DNA of 64,000 nucleotides from Nothophaeocryptopus gaeumannii (Eukaryota > Ascomycota > Dothideomycetes > Mycosphaerellales > Mycosphaerellaceae): NCBI GenBank assembly GCA_031771865.1, contig JASISA010000025.1, forward strand, positions 1,178,001 through 1,242,000, read 5' to 3'. The notes under the pieces are model-generated. The model saw only the letters and a program-made list of their open reading frames with translations. It did no database searches and was not told the origin of the DNA. Made by a program: the position numbers and the translations under genes. Below, in pieces: positions 19,894 through 30,480 of this stretch (its first letter is position 1; every line of letters starts with the position of its first letter).

Positions 19894-21777
19894 ATGATCA
19901 TGCCTTCAACTTCAAAAGTTCCAAGAGATGAGTCTTCTCTGTCGCATTCGACCATGAGGCCGCTGCCTCGTCCTCTAATTTCCCATATCATCATATCGAG
20001 CCATTTTGCAAGACACACTATTACTCACACCAATCGCGCGCCCTGGCGGCTCTTCCAAACGACCTCTCCGCGCCATATCCGACCCAAAGCAATGGCCCAA
20101 CCCTCCAATTACACCTCATGGTCCACCGCCGACCTAATAAAACGCGTGACTGATCTCGAAAGACAACTACGAATCCAAAATGCGAAGCACTTCAAATCCT
20201 CCTCCACCTCCACCTCCATTGAGCCCCCCAAAAAGAAACCCAAAAAACCCTCCAAAGCTTTCGACCCTTCCAAATACCACACTCGCCTCATCGCCCTCAA
20301 ATTCGCATACATAGGAGGCAATTACAACGGTTTCGAGCATCACGCCAACAACACTACGCCTTTACCGACGATTGAGGAAGAGCTCTATAAAGCATTGGTG
20401 AAGACGAGGTTGATTTTTCCTGAGAGGAAGGACGGGCGAGGGGAGGAGGAGGTATGTTGGGATGGGGTGGAGTATAGTAAATGCGGGAGGACGGATAGAG
20501 GGGTGAGTGCTTTTGGACAGGTCGTTGGGTTGAGGGTGAGGAGTACGAGGCCGAAGAGGCAAGAGGAGAAGGAGAAGGTTGTGGAGAATGGGGGGAGTGA
20601 TGGGTTGGAGAATGGAGATCTGAATGGGGATAGATCTATGCCTGATGCTGCTGCAGAGCAAGGAGAGGGAGAAGATATACCGCCGGCCCAAGATTTTGAC
20701 CCTATCGAAGACGAACTACCCTACATTCAACTCATCAACCGCGTCCTACCGCCCGATATCCGCATCCTCGCGTGGTGTCCCGATCCTCCCGAGAATTTCT
20801 CCGCAAGGTTCAATTGCAAAGAGCGACGATATCGGTATTTCTTCACCAATCCGGCGTATATACCTCTGCCGGGAAGTGAGCCACTGAAGGAAGGAAAGCC
20901 TGGTGAAGGATGGCTCGACGTTGAAGCCATGCGGGAAGCAGCCAAGAAGTATGAAGGACTTCATGATTTTCGGAATCTGTGTAAAGTGGATCCGAGTAAG
21001 CAGCTTTCGAATTTTGAGAGGCGGATCTTTCATGCTGGGATACATGAAGTGCAGACGGGCAGGGAGCAGGCCCGCGGTTATGGCGGCTCTCTTTCCCCAA
21101 AGCTCTACTACTTCGAAGTACGAGGAAGCGCATTCCTCTGGCACCAGGTACGGCACTTAGTCGCCGTCTTGTTCCTCGTAGGCCAAGGCTTCGAACAGCC
21201 CAGCATCGTAGACGACCTGCTCGACATCGAGAAGACGCCCGCTAGGCCATTCTACGAAATGGCAAGCGATGTTCCTTTGGTGCTCTGGGACTGCATCTTC
21301 CCAAGCCTAGAAAAGATAGGCAATGCCGACCACGCAGAAGCCGGTCAAAGTTCAGTCTCCGAATACACTGACGAGCTTCATTGGATACACGTTGGAGATG
21401 AGACCGGGGGTAGGGACCAGTCCAAACGCGCGACGTCCGGTATCGAAGACGGCAAGCATGGTCGGAATGGCATCATGGATGAACTATGGGCCTTGTGGAG
21501 GAAGCGAAAGATGGATGAAGTCCTGGCTTGGAGTCTGATGGAGATCGTCTCTGCGCAAGGCCCCAATCCCGTTATGACACAGTCGCTTTCTTCTCAGGCT
21601 GTCGCTGAGCGCAGCGCGCGTCTTTTCGATGGGAGCGCCGTCCCACGGACGATAGGCACATATGTCCCGCTCATGCAGCGCGAGCGTATGGAAACACCTG
21701 ACGTGGTGAATGCCCGCTACGCAGCGCGCAAAGGCCTGAACGGTAAGCCTGTAGCAGATGCGGACATGGATGAGTAG
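19894..21777 (+). CDS. DEG1: tRNA pseudouridine(38/39) synthase Deg1/Pus3
   Basis: An intronless frame; from the first ATG (19894) it codes for 627 residues. SKCGRTDRGVSAFGQVVGLR carries the catalytic Asp of the TruA family; NFSARFNCKERRYRYFF and FLWHQVRHLVAVLFLVGQG are further TruA signatures. An acidic, low-complexity insert of about 60 residues follows the catalytic motif. Deg1 makes pseudouridine at positions 38/39 of the tRNA anticodon arm. Start choice is open: ATGs at 19894, 19954 and 20092 are in frame. The last begins MAQPSNYTSWSTADLIKRV and gives a 561-residue protein of conventional shape. The 5' extension is rich in Arg, Ser and His without acidic residues near RAPWRLFQTTSPR, resembling a mitochondrial presequence, so alternative starts could give two locations. 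Confidence 0.9.
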   Translation: MIMPSTSKVPRDESSLSHSTMRPLPRPLISHIIISSHFARHTITHTNRAPWRLFQTTSPRHIRPKAMAQPSNYTSWSTADLIKRVTDLERQLRIQNAKHFKSSSTSTSIEPPKKKPKKPSKAFDPSKYHTRLIALKFAYIGGNYNGFEHHANNTTPLPTIEEELYKALVKTRLIFPERKDGRGEEEVCWDGVEYSKCGRTDRGVSAFGQVVGLRVRSTRPKRQEEKEKVVENGGSDGLENGDLNGDRSMPDAAAEQGEGEDIPPAQDFDPIEDELPYIQLINRVLPPDIRILAWCPDPPENFSARFNCKERRYRYFFTNPAYIPLPGSEPLKEGKPGEGWLDVEAMREAAKKYEGLHDFRNLCKVDPSKQLSNFERRIFHAGIHEVQTGREQARGYGGSLSPKLYYFEVRGSAFLWHQVRHLVAVLFLVGQGFEQPSIVDDLLDIEKTPARPFYEMASDVPLVLWDCIFPSLEKIGNADHAEAGQSSVSEYTDELHWIHVGDETGGRDQSKRATSGIEDGKHGRNGIMDELWALWRKRKMDEVLAWSLMEIVSAQGPNPVMTQSLSSQAVAERSARLFDGSAVPRTIGTYVPLMQRERMETPDVVNARYAARKGLNGKPVADADMDE

Positions 21778-21827
21778 GTAGTTCAGCCCGATATCTTCGA
21801 ATGGTACCCTTCACGTCTTCCTTGCGT

Positions 21828-22671
21828 TCATGACTCTGGCTCGTACAGGCACGCCCGTGCACCTCTCCAGACTTGCTCAAGAATCTCTCGCCGTGGTAGT
21901 ATACTCTATAACAAAAGTCAGCACACGATCCCACATCATTACTCCACTGGTAGTCGTAACTCGTACCGGAAAAACAACTACAACCCCCTCCTCCCCCTCC
22001 ACCACAATGCCCAAATAAAACCTCACCTCAAACCCCTTGAACGCCTCATAAATAAACACATCCTGAATCGAGCTGGTCGGGATGAACCTCGTCGAACTAG
22101 CCCACAGATACAGCGGACTACTCGTCGTAGTCTGAACTCCCAACCCCCGTATCACGAGTAAAGATTCCTCAACATACCCTTTTCGGAGGATGAGCCAGGT
22201 CAAGCTGAAGCAGAATACGGCAGTGACAGGCCATGTTGTTGCGCTGACGAGGAGAGAGGCGAGTTGGCCAGTGGGAGAAGTGAGAATCGCGGCTTCGAGG
22301 GTTTGGAATGAGTGAGGCCTGCCATTGGGAAATGATGAACGGTATTCGAGGAGTAATGTTGTGAAGACGAGGGAGCCGGCTAAGACGCGAAGGAGGATGA
22401 AGATGTAGCTGGTGATGCGCGAGGAGATGGTCTGCTGATTTGAGCGTGTGGAGACCGTGTATAGTACTGTTGTCTGTGTGGGTCGTTTCGTTGTTAGCAT
22501 CGTCGTCGTCGGTCGAGTGGATGTAATGGAGGATTCGTGTTCGCGAAGTTGAAGTCGGGCAGTCTGTAAGGATTCCATGCATCTGGACATTGGCTCGGCG
22601 ACAGCGGGCGCTAGAGTTGGGCGCCAAGTCTTTGTAACTCCCTGACCAATAGATCGCAATCGACGTCCCAT
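21828..22671 (-). CDS. GPI15: GPI-GlcNAc transferase subunit PIG-H / Gpi15
   Basis: Two exons, 22671-21967 and 21905-21828, with a 61-nt intron (donor GTACGA, acceptor TTATAG) make 260 residues. Two hydrophobic segments (about residues 90-110 and 140-165) form the membrane hairpin. They are followed by the PIG-H domain: EESLLVIRGLGVQTTT, STRFIPTSSIQDVFIYEAFK, then GFEVRFYLGIVVEGEEG. The intron matters: reading straight through gives a non-homologous tail, while splicing yields ILPRREILEQVWRGARACLY, the conserved PIG-H C-terminus. The protein acts at the ER membrane in the first step of GPI-anchor synthesis, GlcNAc transfer to phosphatidylinositol. Its 3' end converges on Deg1 with 50 bp between stop codons. 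The N-terminal 30 residues are not conserved-looking; an ATG further in may be used. Confidence 0.88.
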
Positions 22672-23103
22672 TCACTCACTCACTCTCACCTTTCACTCCT
22701 TTTCCGAGGTGCAGTCACGAAGCATGAGAGCTCGGGTAAAGACATCCACATATCAAATTCAGCTTTTTATTTACGCTCTCATTTGCGATGATGCTTGAAA
22801 ATGGAAAAGTACGTTCGGTGCAAAACACATTAAAGAATGCAGCATGAGCTGCTCTACTACCCTCAGATCTATCAGGCTCTGGTGGCCATCCTGCTCGGTA
22901 CGTCGCGCACACTTCGCGTGTCGTAATGCTCATCCTAACCTCCTGGCACTGTATCTGCCCCTTTGATGCACCCATAAACGCCAATTCATGCCCTATACAG
23001 TTGTCCCAATGCCTGAACGCCTCGCTGGAAGAATCGATGCGCGAGATATTTACAATTCGTAATCTGTCCGTTCGTGAAATTCTGTCGAGGCCCCAATCTG
23101 TCT
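22672..23103. other. Intergenic between PIG-H and second arylsulfotransferase
   Basis: 432 bp holding the PIG-H promoter and the 3' flank of the arylsulfotransferase gene. No gene, repeat or RNA is seen. Confidence 0.5.
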
Positions 23104-25152
23104 TCAGGCGTCACCGAGAAGTCTGTAAGCTGCACCTTTTTGCCACCTCAGAGGTCCTGAAGAAGCCTTGCCGGTGCGCCAGATGAGGATACGGCGGTAG
23201 AGCTCGAAGAGAATGAACACCGTGCTTATCGTGATCACCAGCACGAGGAAAATCTTAAGTGGCGTCATGCTGGAGAGCTCGTGTGGCAGCTTGTGTGGCA
23301 AGGTTGGGAAGTAGGCGGCGACAACCCCTCGGTCGATGGTGTCGCTTGTACCGTAGGCCAGCCGGCGACCGTTCTTGTCGACGGCGATCACCCGGAGAAA
23401 TCGAGACCCTCCCACGTTGTCCGGTATGATGATGGAAGTCTCGAAGTCGGTTTTGCGCACACGCAAGGCATCGTCCCAAGCTTTCTCATCCTTGCTGTCC
23501 TTGTCTGAGCATTGAAGAATCCATTCGGCCACCTCCGTGGCGCCATTCCACGAGACGTAGGCCTCAGCATCATCGTCGCTAATATCGACTGCGGGTGGAA
23601 TCTCTGGAGTGCCAACCCAAGGAAACTTGTACGTGCGATAGCTCTGGATGTCGCCTCGCTCCCAGGATGTCGTTGCACCATAATGCACATCGCATAGAGC
23701 TGAGCCATCGGCGGCGAACTCTGTCCAAACAGCATTCAGACCATATCCAACGAAGACCTTCGGATCCTGTCCGTTGCCCTGTGGTAATATTTGCATGGAA
23801 CCCTGGGAGGATGATCGCACTCCCTGTGGGTTCTCGTAAGATTTGATGACGCGAACAGTGTAATCTGGGTTCGTGCCATTGATGTCCAACACTTTCTGTG
23901 AGTTGAGATCCAGCTCGTCGTCCCGTTTACTCTCTGCCCCGCTTTCTTTCAATTCTGATGTGGCGCTAGATTTTGTCTCGGGATATGTGACCTCCAGAAG
24001 AAGCGCTCTCGAAAGCGGAAGCCCATAGTCGTAATGCTGGTCCTCGGCGGCATTGTCGAAAAGGGTCAACAGCCGCGTGATGTAGCCGTCGCGTTGCTCC
24101 GGTGGGTTGTACATGTTGGGAAACGTGTCTGTGGGTAAGAAACGTGCGTCATGCTGCCAGGCGAAGTTGGTGCCGTTACCGCCGCTGAGGTCCATGAAAT
24201 CGTTCAGCCTGCCTCCCAACGTCCATAAGATCTGCCCCGTTTCGCCTTCTATGTAGGCGATGCTGTGGGTGTACCGAGCAGATATCAGGTAGTTTCCAAG
24301 ATCGTCCTTTTCGATGCTGTTCATGTGGAACCAATCAAAGGGATCGTTCTTCGAGCCTCCAGGGCCGATTCCTCGATATGTCGCCGTGATGTTGACATGA
24401 TCGGACGCCCTCCATTCATACACCAGGTTTCCAGTATCAATGCTAACTTCCTGAAAGACGCAATCCCATATGTAGGTGGGGTCGTTCGGTCGCAACTCGT
24501 CGGGCTCGTATCCTGGGAAGTCGGTGACATCGTGCTGCACGACTTCGTACATGGTCATGAGTGCTGTGCCTTCAGGTGTGATAAGAAACTCGTGAAGATC
24601 GGCTGATAGGCCATTGGCAGCGCCAACGCGATGCATGATATCATATGAAGCATTGAGCTAAAGATGGTCAGTTTGACATGAAAGTAAGGATTGCGATCTA
24701 AATCTCACCATGTAGTAAAAGCCGGAGCCATGGCCGCGAACACGGTCATCGCCCAGCCAGAATGTCAAGTAGTCCTGTCCTTGATACTTCTGCACCATGA
24801 AGTCGTATGCCTGGCCACCAAACTCATTGGCGAAATGTCTAGCCCATACCAGATTCCCTCGCTCGTCTAGGAGCATCGGTCCTGGATTTGGGATACCCCA
24901 TCCACGCGGAGTGACGAAGTACAGTGAACCATCGTTACACCGTGGACTCCACTGCAAAAAATTGGTTTGCGGAGAGTCTATGCCTCCTGCAGTAATGTAG
25001 TTGCGAGTCGGGTAGTATCCAAAGGTCCCATTGTCAACGGCCTCATCATAGATAGGTGGTGCATCGAAGGCCTGCTCCGGAGAGCGATCCGCTATCGCTG
25101 CTGCATGGAGGCAGAGCGCAAGTTGACAGAGGAACAGCCAGGCGATGTTCAT
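23104..25152 (-). CDS. Arylsulfotransferase (ASST) family membrane protein
   Basis: Two exons, 25152-24709 and 24657-23104, with a 51-nt intron (GTGAGA...TTTAG), phase 0, make 665 residues. It has an N-terminal signal peptide (MNIAWLFLCQLALCLHAAA). A beta-propeller-like body follows, with GPMLLDERGNLVWARHF, DYLTFWLGDDR, HMNSIEKDDLGNYLISARYT and WTLGGRLNDFMDLSGGNG, then FAWQHDARFLP. The QHDAR segment matches the family's conserved His region. A C-terminal hydrophobic helix (KIFLVLVITISTVFILFELY) is followed by basic residues, so the bulk should face the lumen or outside. It is a complete paralogue of the truncated gene at the left edge, whose exon 2 shows the same order of motifs. Substrate and real activity of fungal members are not known. 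Confidence 0.86.
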
Positions 25153-26723
25153 GGAGCCGGATAGATCTCAGAGACGCGCAATGCAGGAAGTGGCGAGAGC
25201 TCGCGAAAGATGTCCTTTCGCAAGCACTTCAACCTGAGCACTGCAGCGCATGTGTAGATGGTTCGCAGAGGGGTCGAATCGAGGAGCAGAGGAGGGACCG
25301 AACGGACAACAGATGTACTGTACGAAGATGTCCGGAGGTCCACTCTGCTCGGTCCGTAGGTTCGCCGCCGCCGCTCAATATGGTGGAAAGCGCGAAGTTA
25401 CCGAAGCATGCGGGCAATCGCAGGGACTGAGATAAGCAGATGCCAATGCTTGGCTTGGAAGGAACGGATAGGTCGATGGAAGCTGCAAGGTCTACCAGTC
25501 GCAGAGCTCCTTCTAGCGAGCGCGGGAGTTTATCAGATGGAGCAAGTGAGGGTGGTGTGAGTATGGAGAATTGAGGTGAGGTCGCAAGTACGAAGTCACG
25601 TTCCCTTTAGATGGTGGAAGTGGAGAGAACGAGGATGAAGGGAGGAAAAGTATGCTTGCGAACGGGTAGGGACTGGGAAGGCCGCTCCTTGTGAGACAAG
25701 TTTCGCGGCCATTGCGTTGGGAGTAGTGTGGTCGACGTGCGCGTCATGTGCTGCCGACTGGCGACGAAATTGACAGTCTCCCCTTGAGATGACGACGACG
25801 GTCCTCCTTCACATCAACCGTGCCAGGATCGGATACCTCTCGGTCTAAGTTATGCACAATGTACATCGCAGAGCCACAGCACGCTAGTTCTGCGCCATTG
25901 CCAAGTTTGCCTTGCATCGTGCATACAACCGCACCGCTATCGGCTCAAAGGGCAGAGGGAGCACGCGACACCAGGTCTAGGGCTACTGCAAAAAGCGCAT
26001 TGAGAAGCTGTTGGCCTCATCCCGTGAATGTTGTTTCGTCGTACTCCAAGTACCTGGCAAATGGCGGAGACGTTCGCGTTTGAGATCAGTGAGATGTGAT
26101 GAAGACGATCAGGACGATCCCCTGTGAGACGGTCCTCAGCCACAGCTGTGCCTTCTCAATGATCGCTGCAAGGCTCGAGCACTTCAATGCAGCGGTCTCT
26201 GACAAGGATGGAGCTCCTCTCAATGTTTAAAGCTGCTCGGACGCCACACATGTTGAAACCTCCACGGGGACATGGAGGAACTCCATACACTTTGTTTGAC
26301 CAAGTCAATCGATGACTCGTCAACCTCAGCTTCAATTTCGATCTGCCATCTCCAAGCCCCAAGAACAAGCATCAAAGATACCTGCCAAGGCGCTACACGT
26401 GCCTCTTTCCCGGCGTGCAGCCAAGCCAAGCCAAACCCCGGGCCGAGGCCGCACGAAACTAGGAGGTACAGTAGGAGGAGGTAGGAGGAGGTAGGAGGAG
26501 GTAAGAGGTAGGTAGGGCTACCGCGCGGCATCCGGTGGTGACTGCCGCTCACACCCACTCGCTTCATCTCTAGTTCTAGCTGCGCTGGGCCCTCCCATCA
26601 TAGGCCATCCAAGACGGACACACACCGGCATATCGATATCACTCCACCCCCCTCGAGAAGACCCATGGATGACGGAGCTGCGCGAGACCTCCCAATATCG
26701 CGACTCCCGCCGCTTGAGTTCGG
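25153..26723. other. Intergenic, 1.57 kb
   Basis: Between the divergent arylsulfotransferase and HET genes. Short frames only. The notable feature is a GT/AG-rich tandem repeat near 26471-26500 (listed separately). A run of GTGAGG/GGAG-type purine-rich sequence spans about 25540-25680. Confidence 0.5.
26471..26500. repeat. Tandem repeat, three exact copies of a 10-bp unit
   Basis: The unit GTAGGAGGAG is repeated three times without mismatch, with degenerate AGGAGGTA copies on both sides (about 26459-26516). Strand-asymmetric purine repeat about 220 bp upstream of the HET gene start. Confidence 0.85.
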
Positions 26724-28691
26724 ATGCTGTGCGGGCTCTGCGAGACATTCCTGACTGATGTTTTGCACCAAGACTTCTCAACCTGGAAGCGCCTCAACGA
26801 CGACTGTTTCACATTCAAGCATGGAAATGCGCACTACGTCTCTGCGTCGGCGGCTGCTGACTGCGCCTTGTGCAAGCTCTTCGACACTGTTCGTCAGCAA
26901 AGCCTGAAGGGCTTCGAAGACCTCAATGAGAAATGGCTAGTTCAGAATGCTATGATCGATGTCGATGTGTCAGGTCCTCGCTACGGCTTTCAGCTTTTGA
27001 CTAATGCGCCCAACAAGTCCTGGATCTCGTTCGAGCTCTTCAGGCCTTTGGCGGCTCAAGGTAGTGGAAAACAGAGCGCTGATACCCTTGGTGACTTGCT
27101 CCCGCTTGAGATCGCAAGGGACCCTACTTCACCGCAAACTATCGCCTTGGCTCGCAGATGGATAGAAGAGTGTCAGCGAGACCATTCAAAATGCACTTTG
27201 CCTCAGACCGCTCCTCTACCAACTCGCGTCGTCGACGTTGGTTACTCGGACGATGTCGCATTCGCGAAGCTGCAAGTCAACCGCGGACAAAAGGGGCGTT
27301 ACCTGACCCTCAGCCATTGTTGGGGAGTTGGGAAGCGACTGACAACCACCAAGCGCAACCTGAAAGCCTTCCAGGAGAGTATCCCATACAATCAAATGCC
27401 GGAAACCTTCAAAGATGCAATTCGCTTGACCCGTTCGCTTGGGTTTCGCTACCTATGGATTGATGCGCTGTGCATCGTCCAAGATGATCAACAAGACTGG
27501 CGACGTGAGTCTGCAGCTATGTGCGCTGTGTACGAGAACGCTGCGCTCTCTATCTCTGCACTTGCTGCCACTGACAGCAACAGCGGCATCTTTCAAGACC
27601 GCAGCACTGATCATTGTATTGTTTCGATAGGAGGTACTGATATAGGTGTCAGGGCAGCTCTTGACAGCATGGATGAGGCTTTGGAGAGTTCAAACCTCGA
27701 AAGCCGTGCATGGTGCCTGCAAGAGCGGGTCCTTGCGCGAGCTATACTTCACATCGGTCCAGAGCAGCTCTTCTGGGAATGCAGGAGCTCGATGGGCTCG
27801 GAAAGCCATCCGCGACAGATCCAAATGAAGTCAGAAAGGGTGCCGACCTACATTGATCCTACACGCGACAGAAAACAGCTCCTTAGCCTGTGGTACACTC
27901 TCGTCACTCGCTATAGTGCGAGAGACTTAACGAACCCGTCCGATCGTCTACCTGCCATCGCCGGCTTAGCAGACAAGATCAAAAGAGAGCTCGGCGGCTC
28001 TCCGACATATATTTATGGTCTCTGGACTGACGACCTCGCTGCCGGCCTCCTCTGGAAAAGACCCCTGAGACGTGAACGAGTGCTCATGCCGAGTAGAGAC
28101 ACTTACACACCTGGAGCAAAGCATACTCGAGGAAGCAAGACTCGAATTGATATCACCCCCTCTTGGAGCTGGGCAGCCGTGCGCGGTGCAGTCGATTACG
28201 AATGGCAAGCCGAATCAAATAATCTAGAACTCCAACCAGATTTCGCAATTACCCCTTCACAGTCAATAGACGGTCAAAACCTGCATATAGAAGGTATCGT
28301 GAAAACAGGGACCTGCAGACTGTCTTCGTCAAGCACAACAGCCAGCGGAAACGCGGGCTTCAAGCCCTCTGGCTCCTCAGTCAACATTGCCAGCGCTGCA
28401 TGTGTACTGGACGACACCGAGGAGGTAATTTCCAAGCAATGCTATTGTCTACGAATCGCTACGACCGTGCCATCAGCAGCATCAAAATCGAAAAAGAAAG
28501 ACAGAGCCAGCTGCAAGGTCTTCTATCTTATCTTGGAGCGTATCCAGGGCTCCATGGATGGCTCGCCCCGTTCTGGGCAGAAGATCAATACGCTTGGCCG
28601 ATTCAAGCGGATCGGAATGGGATATGATGCTGCCGACAAGGTAGAGAAGGTGTTTGCAAATGCCACGAGACATGCTCTCGAACTTGTGTGA
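26724..28691 (+). CDS. HET-domain protein (heterokaryon incompatibility type)
   Basis: One frame of 655 codons from ATG 26724. The HET domain starts at residue 192 with RYLTLSHCWG, continues with a FKDAIRLTRSLGFRYLWIDALCIVQD block (LWID at about 244-247) and runs to ENAALSISALAATDSNSGIF, with LESRAWCLQERVLARAILHI farther on. These are the three classic HET blocks. An N-terminal pair of Cys motifs (CGLCETF, CALCKLF) precedes it. The C-terminal 250 residues have TPSWSWAAVRGAV, usual for the family, and no further domain. HET proteins trigger cell death on non-self fusion in some fungi, but most genomic copies have no tested role. No partner gene of a known incompatibility system is adjacent. 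Confidence 0.92.
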   Translation: MLCGLCETFLTDVLHQDFSTWKRLNDDCFTFKHGNAHYVSASAAADCALCKLFDTVRQQSLKGFEDLNEKWLVQNAMIDVDVSGPRYGFQLLTNAPNKSWISFELFRPLAAQGSGKQSADTLGDLLPLEIARDPTSPQTIALARRWIEECQRDHSKCTLPQTAPLPTRVVDVGYSDDVAFAKLQVNRGQKGRYLTLSHCWGVGKRLTTTKRNLKAFQESIPYNQMPETFKDAIRLTRSLGFRYLWIDALCIVQDDQQDWRRESAAMCAVYENAALSISALAATDSNSGIFQDRSTDHCIVSIGGTDIGVRAALDSMDEALESSNLESRAWCLQERVLARAILHIGPEQLFWECRSSMGSESHPRQIQMKSERVPTYIDPTRDRKQLLSLWYTLVTRYSARDLTNPSDRLPAIAGLADKIKRELGGSPTYIYGLWTDDLAAGLLWKRPLRRERVLMPSRDTYTPGAKHTRGSKTRIDITPSWSWAAVRGAVDYEWQAESNNLELQPDFAITPSQSIDGQNLHIEGIVKTGTCRLSSSSTTASGNAGFKPSGSSVNIASAACVLDDTEEVISKQCYCLRIATTVPSAASKSKKKDRASCKVFYLILERIQGSMDGSPRSGQKINTLGRFKRIGMGYDAADKVEKVFANATRHALELV

Positions 28692-29040
28692 ACAACTTAT
28701 GATACGCCAATATTCAAGTATGGATAATGCATTCATTTGGTATCTTAACGACGGGAGTACTCAATCTTGACGCCGCATACGCCTCGCTGATGCTTCATGT
28801 GATCATGTCTTTGAAGTTGCCATCTCGCTTCATTGCATCACGCCATCCGGCGCTGTTCTTTCATAGTACCGCCAGGACATTGTCTCGCCCTCTATCCTCA
28901 TTCCTTCTAATAACGAAGGTGATCATTGGACGTATCGTGTCCGCATTGGCCACTCATGCTGCAAGTCATCGGCTTGTTGAAGCTGTTGTTCCGGGTCTAC
29001 CGGTATCACGCTCGCCACTCTGAGTTGACTGAAGCGCCCT
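28692..29040. other. Convergent 3' intergenic region
   Basis: 349 bp between the stop codons of the HET and Rad6 genes. Nothing beyond 3' flanks is seen. Confidence 0.5.
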
Positions 29041-29685
29041 CTAATCTTCCCAGCTCTTCTCTACTGTCTCGCGCACTCGCTTGGTGTATTCTTTGCGGTT
29101 GTCCTTGTACAGATTGCTCGCCTCGACGTTGGCTGGACTTGATGTGTTCGGATCGTTGAGTAAACTGTAGCATAAGTCTCCTTGTCAGCCAACCCTCATT
29201 CATCGCCCACATCACCCCTTCTTATCTCTTCTCCAGTGCTTCCGCCCACTCACCTCTGAATACTCGTCAAGATCGCAGCAACATCATACGTGGGACTCCA
29301 CCGATTCTGCAAAATATCCAAACACAACTCTCCCGTCCCATACACGTTGGGATGAAACATCTGGCTAATAAACTTGACGCCGGGGGGTTTGTTGGGGTAT
29401 TGTTCTTCGAAATGCATTACGAGTCGGAAGGTGCCGTCTTCGAAGGGTGTGTCTGAGGGGCCGATTATGACTGCGTTCCTGTAAGAAATCAAGCTTGTCA
29501 GTACAACTTCTTCGCCTTCTCCTGGCCGGCATGGTTGTTTGCTTGGTGGTGCGGGAGCACCATGATGGCTTCACATACCAAGTCATAACATTATCGGCTA
29601 TGGGACTCGCGCTGACTCCAGCAGGAGGATCTGTCTGCATACGCTTGAAGTCGCGCATCAGCCGCCTCCTCGCCGCCGTCGACAT
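29041..29685 (-). CDS. RAD6: Ubiquitin-conjugating enzyme E2, Rad6/Ubc2
   Basis: Three exons, 29685-29579, 29478-29254 and 29164-29041, join to 151 residues, the standard length of filamentous-fungal Rad6. It starts MSTAARRRLMRDFKRM, continues with the SASPIADNVMTWNAVIIGP block, has GTFRLVMHFEEQYPNKPP, the HPN-x-Y motif and the active-site Cys88 in GELCLDILQNRWSPTYD, and ends ETVEKSWED. Introns are 100 nt (GTATGT...TACAG) and 89 nt (GTGAGT...TACAG). Rad6 monoubiquitinates histone H2B and PCNA with partner E3s and feeds N-degron degradation, in nucleus and cytosol. The long acidic tail of budding-yeast Rad6 is absent, as in other filamentous fungi and animals. An upstream in-frame extension exists but is not E2-like. 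Confidence 0.96.
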
Positions 29686-30480
29686 TATGAGCAGTTCTTC
29701 GTATGAGTCGCAAGTCCAAAGTCGTTCGTAGTAGTACCCTTTCAGCTTCCGATCGAGGCGGGGTGCTTCGCTGTCGTGTGCTGCTATTTGCTTTCGAAGG
29801 AAGCGTTCGTTCGGGAGAGGTGAGAGTTCGTGTGGGTAGCGGATGACTGGTTTGCTGAGTAGAAGTGAAACGGCGAGTGTTGTGTTTTCGGGCAGTTTGC
29901 TAGAAAGTACTGTTGCCGTTACCGCCGCAGAAGCCTGGTCGTGACTGACGGTGGAGGGACCGGGAGCGAGGATGGTGGGGCGGCTGCCCGCCAAAGTTTC
30001 CGAGCACGTGAGACATGGTCCGTGGCATAGCGCTATCCTACACACCATGATGAGCGACTTTACAAAGATGATGCTGACGAGGAAAACGACAGAGAGGACA
30101 GACAGATACCAGAAATACGTTCAGATGTTCTGCCTAGATATTAATCCTCACCTTGAAATATACTTTTTGAGAAGACTGAACCGAATCATGAAGGCACCGG
30201 TGAGACTGTGGCCGCCTTGATGCTAGGCGAGGTGTCATTGGACTCTTCATGAACACAGCCTGGCGGAGAAACACTTCTGACATCTCGCTTGTACACCGCA
30301 CGTGGAGTCCATATGGACGATGTCTTGCGAGCAGTCCTTGACAAGGATCACCAGCACTTACCTCCGAACTGATTTGAGGTGAGACGCACAGCGAATGAAG
30401 GGAAGCGAAAAGGGAGCTCATGAAGCTGAGTGAAGTCGTGAAATGTACATCATAAACTGTCGTTCGCCAAGTTGGTATCT
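29686..30480. other. Intergenic, promoter of Rad6 gene and 3' flank of Dgk1-like gene
   Basis: An 795-bp stretch in which the minus-strand frame of the first Rad6 exon stays open far upstream (to about 30048) without conserved content. I see no separate gene. Confidence 0.45.

Noticed and set aside
21877..22671. Unspliced PIG-H frame read straight to TGA at 21877
   Set aside because: The tail after VVVVFP is unlike the family, whereas removing a 61-nt intron gives the conserved VWRGAR C-terminus.
29365..30048. Long N-terminal extension of the Rad6 frame
   Set aside because: Rad6 starts at the conserved MST at 29685; the upstream part is open by chance and the far 3' part is an intron read-through.
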